From: a virus
Direction: 5' to 3' (one strand)
DNA length: 34,599 bases
IMG/VR virus record: IMGVR_UViG_3300010885_027842
Location: 1-34,599 of that record
Positions 1 to 7,226 of the stretch are shown here, piece by piece; the first letter of the stretch is position 1; the number at the start of each line of letters is the position of its first letter. Under the pieces are notes generated by a model. It worked only from the letters and a program-made list of their open reading frames with translations. It was not told the origin of the DNA and searched no databases. Made by a program: the position numbers and the translations under genes.

Positions 1-396
1 ACCGCTTGCGGTCAGGGTAAATGCCGTGACATTCACCTGTTGGCCCGTCGCAATCGACGTGTTGTCCAGGGTCATGTCACCGCCGCCGCCTGTGGCAGTC
101 ACCGTGCCTTGGATATGGCAGGTTGCGCCTTGGTCGATGCTGAAATGCGCCGCCGTCCCCGTGGCGTCCGCAGCCGCGTCTTGCCACGTACCGGCGAGGG
201 TCTTTGACCCGCCCGACGCAGCCGCAAGCCAATCCGAAGGAAGCACCATCGTTGCCAGCACCGTACCCGCCCTTGCGGTCGCGCAGTTGGCCGGGACAGT
301 CCCCGTGCGGATTGTCAGTGTCGGGGCCGTACCAGCCGCCGTCTCGATTGCATCAAGCGCGGCGTTCCGTGCCGCGACCGAAAATTGAAAAGCCAT
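1..396 (-). CDS. phage tail-region protein, partial (3' end outside window)
   Basis: The frame is open from the ATG at 396 to the window edge, giving 131-132 residues with no stop, so the C-terminus is missing. The protein starts MAFQFSVAARNAALDAIE and is rich in Ala, Thr and Gly. Near the cut end it has a beta-rich stretch (HIQGTVTATGGGGDMTLDN). From memory this resembles a common small protein of alphaproteobacterial phages with no assigned function. An AAGGG Shine-Dalgarno (SD) sequence sits about 7 nt upstream, inside the end of the spanin gene, so it is probably translated with the lysis cassette. A small tail or capsid decoration role is possible but not shown. Confidence 0.75.
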   Translation of the reverse strand, partial: MAFQFSVAARNAALDAIETAAGTAPTLTIRTGTVPANCATARAGTVLATMVLPSDWLAAASGGSKTLAGTWQDAAADATGTAAHFSIDQGATCHIQGTVTATGGGGDMTLDNTSIATGQQVNVTAFTLTASG

Positions 397-399
397 AGT

Positions 400-624
400 T
401 CACCCTTTCCAGCCGCACCGGGCGGCACCGTATCTGTTTTGCGTGTCGATCTTCACGGCTTCCGGGCGTGCGCCTTGCACCACCACCGCCGCCACTTGTT
501 CCGGGAATTGTATCGGACCTGATACAACCTCGCAGAAGTCACCCGGCACTGCACAAGCGCTAAGGCTTGCGAGTAAGCCGAGCGACCAGAGCATCATCAT
601 CTTGCGTTTCGGCTTCGCGCGCAT
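400..624 (-). CDS. Rz1-like outer-membrane spanin lipoprotein
   Basis: This 74-residue protein has a basic start (MRAKPKRK), a hydrophobic core and the lipobox LSAC, so it should be cleaved and lipidated at that Cys and sent to the outer membrane. The mature part has a second Cys, a PIQFPE motif, the segment RPEAVKIDTQNRYGAARC and a final Cys-Gly-Trp. This pattern is usual for Rz1-type o-spanins of alphaproteobacterial phages. Its start lies inside the upstream i-spanin gene (65 nt shared, different frame), the classic overlapping Rz/Rz1 layout. GAGG lies about 9 nt before the ATG. The role is fusion of inner and outer membranes at lysis. Assignment rests on architecture and context. Confidence 0.7.
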   Translation of the reverse strand: MRAKPKRKMMMLWSLGLLASLSACAVPGDFCEVVSGPIQFPEQVAAVVVQGARPEAVKIDTQNRYGAARCGWKG

Positions 625-772
625 GTGCCTGTACCTCTTTCATGGTTTTCAGCTTGGCCGTAGCGGCCTCAGATTTGGCTTGCTGGCGGGCATGTCGCCT
701 TCCAATGGCATAGACTGCAGCAAGCACCAGAAGGCCCCCTGCCGCCGCGTATGCGTACAGGGGAAGGGTCAT
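560..772 (-). CDS. Rz-like inner-membrane spanin (i-spanin)
   Basis: This is a 70-residue protein beginning MTLPLYAYAAAGG. One N-terminal membrane segment (about residues 5-23) is followed by a charged helical, coiled-coil-like region ending DDDALVARLTRKP. An N-terminal anchor with a periplasmic coiled coil is the i-spanin plan. I chose the ATG at 772 rather than an upstream in-frame start because it overlaps the holin stop as ATGA (769-772) and puts the membrane segment at the N-terminus. It should work with the lipoprotein encoded out of frame at its 3' end. Confidence 0.7.
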   Translation of the reverse strand: MTLPLYAYAAAGGLLVLAAVYAIGRRHARQQAKSEAATAKLKTMKEVQAHAREAETQDDDALVARLTRKP

Positions 773-981
773 TTCCGGCCCCACCCGCGTAGCAGCGCCA
801 CGGCGGCAAGCGCATTGGTGAAAGCCGTAATGACCCAAGTCGTGACGACCGAGATATTGAACGGCAGAATATCCAGCGTGCCGGTCTGAATATCGAACTT
901 GGCATATCCGGCCAGCGCCAGAAGCGACGCGCCAAGGCCCACGCCGTAAGCGATCAGCCGGGAAGCAGATGCAAGGTTCAT
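769..981 (-). CDS. putative two-TM holin
   Basis: This 70-residue protein has two hydrophobic segments, LIAYGVGLGASLLALAGYA and VVTTWVITAFTNALAAVALL, joined by a short polar loop, and a basic tail (RGWGRK). Two membrane helices and a charged C-terminus fit a class II holin that controls endolysin release. It sits between the endolysin and the spanins. The ATG at 981 has an AAAGGAAC SD just upstream and overlaps the endolysin stop (ATGA, 978-981). No family-specific motif is visible, so holin is inferred from topology and context. A longer in-frame start at 1035 lacks such support. Confidence 0.6.
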   Translation of the reverse strand: MNLASASRLIAYGVGLGASLLALAGYAKFDIQTGTLDILPFNISVVTTWVITAFTNALAAVALLRGWGRK

Positions 982-1613
982 TTCGGTTGTTCCTTTCCGA
1001 ACATGCCCATGATCAGGGCGACAAGGGATTGCCACGTTGAAGGTTGCGGCGAATGGGCTTGCGCCTCGCCGATGGTTTCAGGGTTCATTGCGGGCGGGAC
1101 TTTCGGGCGCATTGATTGCACCACGGCAACGAAAGGCTCCACGTCCACCCCGGCGGCGTTCAAGCCGTCCCCGGCGTAATAGCTGCGGCCTTTCTTCGGC
1201 CCGTCTACTACTGGCAGGGATGCCCATTCCTTCGCCAACTCGTTGCAGAACTTGTTGACAGACAAATACCCGTGAAGAAACTTGTCCAGGCCCCGGCGTT
1301 TCAGCAAAGCAACGGCAAGCCGATCCTGCCCCGCCTTGTCGAACTTGCCGTCCAGCGTCATCCCCGCTTCGGCATAAAGACCGCGCAGGGTGTCTTCCAA
1401 TATTTGATACCGACCCGCCGCTTCGCTGCGATACAACGGGTCGATACGATCCTGCCACGCCAGCACTTCACGAATGGTCATTTGCGTGAGCGGTTTCGGC
1501 GAGCGATGCACCCCTTTGATACCGCCCCATATTACGTCATAGGCGCTCATTTGCAGCCGCCGCGCCGCCCCTTCGCTTTCGTGTTCGGCGATAAAGTCGA
1601 GAAGCTGTTTCAT
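978..1613 (-). CDS. endolysin, GH104 / lambda R-like muramidase
   Basis: This 211-residue protein should cut the glycan strand of peptidoglycan at lysis. It follows the lambda gpR pattern: a Glu-rich catalytic start (AEHESEGA, residues 9-16), then YDVIWGG, then the substrate-groove motif SEAAGRYQIL, and later KEWASLP and a GRSYYAGDGLN segment. The last 40 or so residues, ending in the hydrophobic WQSLVALIMGMFG, extend past the usual lysozyme core and could be a membrane-associating tail. That makes it longer than lambda R (158 aa). It is coupled by ATGA overlaps to the genes on both sides (1610-1613 and 978-981). No signal peptide is seen, so release should depend on the holin. Confidence 0.8.
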   Translation of the reverse strand: MKQLLDFIAEHESEGAARRLQMSAYDVIWGGIKGVHRSPKPLTQMTIREVLAWQDRIDPLYRSEAAGRYQILEDTLRGLYAEAGMTLDGKFDKAGQDRLAVALLKRRGLDKFLHGYLSVNKFCNELAKEWASLPVVDGPKKGRSYYAGDGLNAAGVDVEPFVAVVQSMRPKVPPAMNPETIGEAQAHSPQPSTWQSLVALIMGMFGKEQPK

Positions 1614-1867
1614 TTGCGGTTCTCCGTGATCAGCACCGTCTCAATCCGCGTCAACTTTTCGTCCACTTTGTCGAATTGGCGCGTTACATCTGTGCGCAGA
1701 TCGTCATGCCGTTGCACGCGGTCGCGCATTTCCCTTTCCAGCAGCGACAGCCGACTCCGGTCGGTGAATACCGCGCGGACAAACCACCAAATCGCCGCGC
1801 CGATTGCCGCAATGATCGAAGTGGTTGCGGCAATGCCGATTTGCTCGAGGCGTTCCAGCCAAGTCAT
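1610..1867 (-). CDS. single-TM coiled-coil protein of the lysis cassette
   Basis: This is an 85-residue protein starting MTWLERLEQIG. It has one membrane segment (IAATTSIIAAIGAAIWWFVRAVF) followed by a long charged amphipathic helix (about residues 38-85) that looks like a coiled coil. Similar small proteins are found in phage lysis cassettes and are sometimes called holins or holin accessories, but I see no diagnostic motif. The ATG at 1867 overlaps the preceding stop as ATGA (1864-1867), which decides the start. It could be a second holin, an antiholin or a membrane anchor for the endolysin. Function is open. Confidence 0.6.
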   Translation of the reverse strand: MTWLERLEQIGIAATTSIIAAIGAAIWWFVRAVFTDRSRLSLLEREMRDRVQRHDDLRTDVTRQFDKVDEKLTRIETVLITENRK

Positions 1868-2316
1868 GCGGGCCACTCCATTTCAGGAAGCCCCGCAATC
1901 GGGCTTTCGGGAATTGCGCCGCCCGCCTGCACCGCCGCAAGCATTGCCAGCGCCGCCGTCCAAACATCATCGCGCCACGCCACGAACGCAGCACCTTCGG
2001 CCTGCCATGCCGCAATTGTGCTTGCCGCGTAAGTCGCACATGACACAGCCGACGAGTATCCGCGCGCCCGTGCCGTGGCTTCTACATGCGCTTCGATTGC
2101 ATCGGTATATGCGGCCTGCACCTGTGCCAGAGTTGGCGGGGGCGGAAACACCGCCTGCGGCACTCCATTGGCATCCGGTCGGATTTCCGCGCCCGCGTTC
2201 TGCGCCGCCATCAACTGCGCATGATACTCTGCGGTGATTGCCACCAGATCATCGGGCAATTGAGGATAGTCGATTTCTTCCGGGAAAAAGCCCCGGCTTG
2301 TTGCCGAATAGCGCAT
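1864..2316 (-). CDS. tail fibre assembly chaperone (Tfa-like)
   Basis: The 150-residue product begins MRYSATSRGFFPEEIDYPQLPDD and continues with AITAEYHAQLMAAQNAGAEI. That is the usual Tfa opening: a short strand motif, then 'YP', then a helix ending near a Gly/Ala-rich turn. The middle has a Pro-rich linker (FPPPPTLAQ) and a helical C-terminus. Tfa proteins help the fibre C-terminus fold and trimerise and sometimes stay on the fibre. It is encoded directly after the tail fibre gene, as expected. Confidence 0.7.
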   Translation of the reverse strand: MRYSATSRGFFPEEIDYPQLPDDLVAITAEYHAQLMAAQNAGAEIRPDANGVPQAVFPPPPTLAQVQAAYTDAIEAHVEATARARGYSSAVSCATYAASTIAAWQAEGAAFVAWRDDVWTAALAMLAAVQAGGAIPESPIAGLPEMEWPA

Positions 2317-2325
2317 GTTATTTCC

Positions 2326-2916
2326 TTACTTTCCGAAAGCCAGCCATTGAAAGACCGTGCTTGTCAGGCTTCCCGATGTGTTCCAACCTTGAACAACAAG
2401 GCTAGCTGCGTTAGCACTTTGGCACGTCAAAATCTTGGGTGATACTTCGTTAAACGGAAATGCGAGAAACATTGGCGTTGCCGCAAAAGATGTGGAATAG
2501 GTGATAAGCACGCCGCTTGCGCCAGTTACGCCGGTTCCGCCCTCAAGCCGCATACCCGACGCGATCTGCTGTTTTTTTACCGCCCCGTTGTCGAACGAAA
2601 ACCCCAACATGGTCAGCGCGTCCGCCGCTGTAATGGTATTCGCGGGTGCAGCCCCCCCCCCGTTATTGCCCCAGAGCGAAAACGCTGGCACCGCCTCGGG
2701 GGTATTGACAAACCACCCTGCATTGGCTGCGTTGCGCTGGCGAAGGACAACCGGGGAAACCCCTGTATCCAGCCACAGCATCCCCGCAACTGTCGGACTT
2801 GGTGCTGTCGGGCCGGAATGGTTTGACAGCAGCGCCGCCACCATAGCGTTCAGTTGCACCCGCTGCGCCAACCCGCCGATTCCGGCATCAAGGTCAAAAT
2901 CGCTTGTCTGCGCCAT
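2326..2916 (-). CDS. putative short tail fibre / receptor-binding protein
   Basis: This 196-residue protein has an N-terminal module (to about residue 75) with PTAPSPTVAGMLWLDTGVSP and VLRQRNAANAGW. From memory this is the repeated attachment module of phage fibres, in which a printed-label-like 'WLDT...LRxRNAAN' stretch precedes the fibre. The remaining 120 residues are Gly, Ala, Ser and Thr rich and beta-strand-like, without Cys repeats. A run of ten G on the coding strand (C10 at 2652-2661) encodes GlyGlyGly near residue 86-88. Its start lies 1 nt after the hub gene stop and the Tfa-like chaperone follows. Likely host-contact role; receptor unknown. Confidence 0.65.
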   Translation of the reverse strand: MAQTSDFDLDAGIGGLAQRVQLNAMVAALLSNHSGPTAPSPTVAGMLWLDTGVSPVVLRQRNAANAGWFVNTPEAVPAFSLWGNNGGGAAPANTITAADALTMLGFSFDNGAVKKQQIASGMRLEGGTGVTGASGVLITYSTSFAATPMFLAFPFNEVSPKILTCQSANAASLVVQGWNTSGSLTSTVFQWLAFGK

Positions 2917-2917
2917 A

Positions 2918-5533
2918 TCAAACTATCTCTTCTGCTATTAAGCCAAGCCGCGAAACTGTCGGCGTCACATCCGCCAGACGCGATGTCAGTTCGGCCCGCG
3001 CCTGCACCCCGCGCGCCTGCACTTCCGAACTATCCGCCCGCTGCCACGGCCCCCATGTCGGGGTTCCAGACGGGTTGTCATTGGTTAGGCGAACCTGCAC
3101 CTCGACACCGACTTCAAGCGCATCGGCACCGTCCACATTATTGATGTCATCAACATTGGCCCACGCATCCGCGCTGCCCGACAAGCCAAGCGCCGAAGCC
3201 TCAATAATGCTGCGCAGCCGCACGCGGCGAACCGATCCAAGGTCCATTCCCGCCGCGAACAGATAGACGCCGGAAGGCGCGACCCCGCCAAGAATGTCCA
3301 CATTCGGCACAAGGTCGAAATTCGCTACGGAGTCCACGCTGCCCGCCGAAGCCAACCGCAACTGCGAACTGTCAACAATGACGTTTGTCCTTGTCCCGCT
3401 GAATGTCGGGTTTTCAGTCAGTGTCACCACGGGCGCAAAGGCCAGCGCAGTTGCCCCGGAACTCAACACCACCGTTTCCGGCCCCAGCACGCCCCAAGCG
3501 TCCTGTGCGCGCAAGCTGTATGCCCCCGGCATCAGCGGCACCATCACGCTCGTTGCTGATCCTGGCACCTGCGTCATCACGATTGACGATTGCCAGTTTG
3601 GCACCGTCGCCGCCGAGTGCCGGATCAGGACAAGGCCACCGTTCACCACGTCCAGATCGGAAACCGGGTTCCATTTGAGATAGGCCGAGCCGCCAATAGA
3701 CTGAATCGAAAGCCCAGCAATCGCCACGGGGGGCGCAGCAAGTCCACCTATCGAAAACACTGCACTGGACCATTGGGAAGAAACGCCGATCCCGCTTACA
3801 GCCTTGACCCGATACTCCCACCGGCCCGGTTGCACGGCCTCACGATCAAAGAACAGCCCATCGGTGCGCCCTAGCACATTCCATGCGGCGGCACCCTGCC
3901 GTTCCTCCACCTGATACTGAGCCACAAAGGCGCTTGGCGATGGTTGCCACTTAATGCGCGCGACGGCCATAACCGGGCTGCCAGGTCGCGCCTGCACAAG
4001 CCTTTCCGTGACGCTAAGGCCACCCGGCGCGTCGATAAACCACGGCGTAGGCAGCGTGGTCCGGGGCGCGGCGGCATAAATCTGAGCCTCGCTAGCCAGC
4101 CAGTCGTAAACAAGCGGCGATGTTTCACGCAGGGTCAGGCGCGGCACCAAGGCAACCCCGCCGTCCGCTTCCTGCAATTCCAGAGATGCCCGCACCACAT
4201 CAAACGGTTTTGCGCTGATACCAAGACGCGGATAGGTCAGTAAAACCGTATCGCCAACTGTCGCCTGCCATGCGCGCATCTTGCCGGACAGTTCGACCGT
4301 CATTTGGCGGCGCACCCGCTCTACGTCAATCTTCGCCAGTCGTTGCGCACACCCCGGCACAATAGTGTAGGGCAGCGCCATGTCGCGCCAAGACCGTTCG
4401 CCACGATCCTCGGCCAGATAGGCGGCGCTGGCATACGCCGGGAAATCGTCAGGTTGCCAGTCGTTTGCGGGGCTTACAAATGTTCCCCGCGCTCCATTGA
4501 ACAGGTCTGACCGACTGATCCGCGTTGAAACGGTGATCCCTTCACCGACAATATCATCAGCCGTCAACGTCAGCACGGGCGCACGATACGCCCCGGAATA
4601 AAGAAACCACTGTCCGGCCTGCCAGCCGCAGGTGCCTGCATTGGCTGTCAGCATCCCTTCAATGTTGGCTTTCGGCGTCACCGAAAGATCAAGCACCCCG
4701 TTGCAGGCATAGCGTGGTTCTGTCCCGCCGCCCGGTGTGGCAACTACCTCGTCACAGATATTCGCAGCCGCAACCAGCGCGGCAGTGTTTATGCCATCTT
4801 CTGCGCCAATGGCCGCACCAATCCCAAACACGGGGTCGGACTTGTAGTTTGCAAGGCACAGCGGCGGGTTTTCACTGTATCCGAACGCGCCCGTGCGGGG
4901 GTCGAATATGTCGTTCCTGCCTTCAATATCTGCCGTGATATTCGGCAGTCCAGTTGGGAAAACGTCAGGGTTAAAGACCAGCGCCAGCCGGATTGCCACA
5001 ACCCCGCGCAGCCGGTGATTGACGGTCCACAGGTCCGGCAGTTCACCCCGCAACTTAGGGAACGCAAATTGGTCCGCCGTGCCGGTCGCACGCTCACATT
5101 GGACGAAAAACGGGGCAAACCGCCCCACGCTATATTCTGCACCATCCGGCACGGCCAGTTCGCCGTCAAAGTAGATGTTGCCGATCTTGCGAACCGGCCC
5201 CTGCGCAAAGACGATGATGATGTTCAGACGCCCGTTGACAGCATCAGGCGCGTTGAAAACCGTCTGCGGGCTTGAATGCAGGAACACAATCACGCCACCC
5301 TTGCGCGCCCGCCCGTAGACAAACTCGCGCGGCGCAACCGGCTGTCTTACCGTCAACGTCCGGTCCTGCGCATTCAGAACGCCAGAATTACCGGGCTGCT
5401 TTGTCAACGCCTGCGCAGCGGCAGTCAGCAAAAGCGATGCCCCGGTTTTTAGCAGAAAGCTGCCAATCGCCGTTGCCCCAATAGCTGTAATCCCCGCACC
5501 AATCGCGGCAAAAACGGGCGCTAGAAATGGCAT
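2918..5533 (-). CDS. J-like central tail tip / host-specificity protein
   Basis: This is an 871-residue protein. A hydrophobic Ala/Gly-rich N-terminus (about residues 1-45, APVFAAIGAGITAIGATAIG) is typical of the gpJ / TipJ group. The hub region follows, with VRQPVAPREFVYGRARKGG, a DPVFGIG segment and Cys-containing domains. Two fibronectin III-like modules occur around residues 480-700 (RIKWQPSPSAFVAQYQVEE and SAYLKWNPVSDLD). The beta-rich C-terminus is probably the fibre-facing end. The ATG at 5533 was chosen because GGAGGG lies about 10 nt upstream and the preceding gene ends 5 nt away. It should form the trimeric tip that closes the tail tube and binds the host. Length is shorter than lambda J (1132 aa). 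Confidence 0.8.
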   Translation of the reverse strand: MPFLAPVFAAIGAGITAIGATAIGSFLLKTGASLLLTAAAQALTKQPGNSGVLNAQDRTLTVRQPVAPREFVYGRARKGGVIVFLHSSPQTVFNAPDAVNGRLNIIIVFAQGPVRKIGNIYFDGELAVPDGAEYSVGRFAPFFVQCERATGTADQFAFPKLRGELPDLWTVNHRLRGVVAIRLALVFNPDVFPTGLPNITADIEGRNDIFDPRTGAFGYSENPPLCLANYKSDPVFGIGAAIGAEDGINTAALVAAANICDEVVATPGGGTEPRYACNGVLDLSVTPKANIEGMLTANAGTCGWQAGQWFLYSGAYRAPVLTLTADDIVGEGITVSTRISRSDLFNGARGTFVSPANDWQPDDFPAYASAAYLAEDRGERSWRDMALPYTIVPGCAQRLAKIDVERVRRQMTVELSGKMRAWQATVGDTVLLTYPRLGISAKPFDVVRASLELQEADGGVALVPRLTLRETSPLVYDWLASEAQIYAAAPRTTLPTPWFIDAPGGLSVTERLVQARPGSPVMAVARIKWQPSPSAFVAQYQVEERQGAAAWNVLGRTDGLFFDREAVQPGRWEYRVKAVSGIGVSSQWSSAVFSIGGLAAPPVAIAGLSIQSIGGSAYLKWNPVSDLDVVNGGLVLIRHSAATVPNWQSSIVMTQVPGSATSVMVPLMPGAYSLRAQDAWGVLGPETVVLSSGATALAFAPVVTLTENPTFSGTRTNVIVDSSQLRLASAGSVDSVANFDLVPNVDILGGVAPSGVYLFAAGMDLGSVRRVRLRSIIEASALGLSGSADAWANVDDINNVDGADALEVGVEVQVRLTNDNPSGTPTWGPWQRADSSEVQARGVQARAELTSRLADVTPTVSRLGLIAEEIV

Positions 5534-5537
5534 TAGT

Positions 5538-5930
5538 TCAAACCCTCCACGCCATTGCCGCGCCACTTAGGGGGCGTGCGGTCAAGCCGCTTTCCGCCAC
5601 AAAAACCGCTACCGAACCGACACAGACACCAAGCGCAGATTCGCAAAGCACAATGTCACCGCGCTGCGCCGAAAGTGGCCGGATCGCATCGCCCATGATC
5701 GAACCGGACAGGCCGCAAAGGCTGTCAAAACCAAGCTGACGCAGAACCTTTGCCGCGCCCTTGGCCGTGCTGTAGCGCCCGCGCCACTTTTCCGCCGCAT
5801 CCTGCCCGGTCATCGCGCGACGAACGTCAAAGGCCCATGTGGCGCAGTCATGCGCGCCCCATTGGAAGGGCCGCGACCGCGCATCATCGACAGCCGCCGC
5901 AAGCGCCGCCTCCCAACCCGGAAGCCGCAT
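5538..5930 (-). CDS. DUF6950-type NlpC/P60-like tail-tip protein
   Basis: This 130-residue protein has PFQWGAHDCATWAFD near the N-terminus, the Cys-containing helix start of NlpC/P60-like folds, and later AQRGDIVLC, the strand that usually follows. This combination in front of a J-like gene matches the small DUF6950 proteins and corresponds in position to lambda gpK. The family may act as a tail-associated peptidoglycan hydrolase or only as a structural relic. A catalytic His is not obvious to me, so activity is uncertain. It overlaps no gene but lies 2 nt from the upstream stop. Confidence 0.65.
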   Translation of the reverse strand: MRLPGWEAALAAAVDDARSRPFQWGAHDCATWAFDVRRAMTGQDAAEKWRGRYSTAKGAAKVLRQLGFDSLCGLSGSIMGDAIRPLSAQRGDIVLCESALGVCVGSVAVFVAESGLTARPLSGAAMAWRV

Positions 5931-5932
5931 TT

Positions 5933-6493
5933 TCAGCTACGGCCCCAAACAATCTGGCGGTCCTGAATTGTGGTCACGTACTCGAGGCCACGGTCCCCAG
6001 GGTAAAGCGCCTTTTGGCTTTCATCCGTCCAGCGCCATTGCCGCGCCCGACCCAAGTCAATCAGGCGGCTTTCATAGGTGACAGTGATGGTGCAGGTATT
6101 CGCACCGTCTGAAATCGTCGGCACGTCAAGCCGCCCGGTAAACCACGCAACCGGGTCCGCTATGACTGCCCCGCCCGCACTAAGCATCCCTATCCATAAC
6201 CGACCGGGCGCGCCCTGTTGCGCATCCGCAATCACCAGCGACACAAGATCAGTCGGCACACCTGACAAAGTAACCGTTGTGCCGCCAGCTACTACGTCGG
6301 TAGTTTCTTCGATTGGCGAAACGGCTAGCAGCGTCCCGGCCCCGGTCCATGTCTGCCCAGCCCATGTGATCGGGCCAAGGCCGGACCAAAGCCGCAGGAC
6401 GCCGCTCGGAAACGCGGATTCAAAGAATATGGCAGGGCGCACTACCCCGGCGGAAAGTTCCGCAAGGACAGCGGGCGAAATCGTGCGGCTCAT
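5933..6493 (-). CDS. tail tip protein (gpL position)
   Basis: This 186-residue, beta-rich protein has LRLWSGLGPITWAGQTWTGAG, then SPIEETTDV, then VTLSGVPTDLVSLVI, and a C-terminus with YPGDRGLEYV. I recognise this pattern from a common tail protein family of alphaproteobacterial siphophages found between the distal tail protein and the NlpC-like gene. By position it corresponds to lambda gpL. The ATG at 6493 overlaps the stop of the small upstream gene (ATGA, 6490-6493). A GTG at 6505 is in frame but less well supported. Confidence 0.6.
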   Translation of the reverse strand: MSRTISPAVLAELSAGVVRPAIFFESAFPSGVLRLWSGLGPITWAGQTWTGAGTLLAVSPIEETTDVVAGGTTVTLSGVPTDLVSLVIADAQQGAPGRLWIGMLSAGGAVIADPVAWFTGRLDVPTISDGANTCTITVTYESRLIDLGRARQWRWTDESQKALYPGDRGLEYVTTIQDRQIVWGRS

Positions 6494-6639
6494 ATCGCAT
6501 CCCACCGCACTTCAACGCAACCGTCCGGGCCTTGCGTCACTATCGCCAATTGCCCCGTGGCATTGCCGACTTGCCTGCACCAATCCAAGCACATCCAGTC
6601 AAACTTACCCGGTTTGAACATCGCGCGATGCAACCTCAT
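6490..6639 (-). CDS. 49-residue small tail-operon protein
   Basis: This short gene is coupled at both ends by ATGA overlaps: its ATG (6639) with the upstream stop at 6636 and its TGA (6490-6492) with the next ATG at 6493. The product starts MRLHRAMFKPGKFDWMCLDW and contains two Cys spaced CLDWC. It has no membrane segment. Exact coupling on both sides and a coding-like composition argue that it is real, although it is short. Function is not recognised. It may be a small tail-tip component. Confidence 0.65.
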   Translation of the reverse strand: MRLHRAMFKPGKFDWMCLDWCRQVGNATGQLAIVTQGPDGCVEVRWDAI

Positions 6640-7226
6640 ATCGCCTCGCGCGCCGTAACGCTGAATTGATGCTTGTCCACCCGCTCAATCATGGTCGGGA
6701 TTGTGCCGGTAGGGCGCAACAGCACGCCGGGATCAACTACGTTAAGCGCAGCATTGGCGGCGGGCGAGTACCGCAGGGCGGGAACGAATTGCAGCGTAGC
6801 GGCCCCGGCAGTCGGTGGCGCGTCTACAATGATCCGATGCAGGCGCAACGCAGCACCCGTGCCAAGACTGAAAAAGTCGCCCGCGCGCAACCCTGTTCCA
6901 GTCCATCCGTATGTGACAAGGGTCGTGCCGGTCTGCCCAGCGCCGTTGACTAGCGGCGTGCCTAGCCCGGTTGGGTTAAGAATCGACGGGTCGCGCAGAA
7001 TAAACGTGTTGACGCCCCCTGCCAGCCAATCCAGAAAGCCCGACATGCGCCGCGCAGAATGGCCCTGCGATTGCGCAAACTCAATGTCATAGGCCCACCA
7101 GCGCCCGCCCCAATCCTGCGGCTGTTGCGTGCCGGTAAATGGCGATGTGGTCGGCCCGACGACAACGGCAGATTGCAGGGTCCGCGTCATCCGGCGCACC
7201 AGAGTCAGGGGTAGTTCAATAGTCAT
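6636..7226 (-). CDS. distal tail-type protein
   Basis: This 196-residue protein sits directly after the tape measure gene, where the distal tail or gpM-like protein is normally encoded. Its N-terminal half has QSAVVVGPTTSPFTGTQQPQDWGGRWWAYDIEF and a helical segment with a conserved-looking FLDWLAGGVNTFILRDPS. The second half repeats strands with LVNGAGQTGTTLVTYGW and LRAGDFFSLG. I know this two-part pattern from many siphophage tail proteins. It should help to nucleate the tail tip. The start at 7226 shares one base with the tape measure stop (TGATG). Confidence 0.65.
   Translation of the reverse strand: MTIELPLTLVRRMTRTLQSAVVVGPTTSPFTGTQQPQDWGGRWWAYDIEFAQSQGHSARRMSGFLDWLAGGVNTFILRDPSILNPTGLGTPLVNGAGQTGTTLVTYGWTGTGLRAGDFFSLGTGAALRLHRIIVDAPPTAGAATLQFVPALRYSPAANAALNVVDPGVLLRPTGTIPTMIERVDKHQFSVTAREAI

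Noticed and set aside
1116-2237. 373-residue plus-strand open frame
   Set aside because: Antisense to endolysin, membrane protein and Tfa genes, which are well supported; composition is unnatural.
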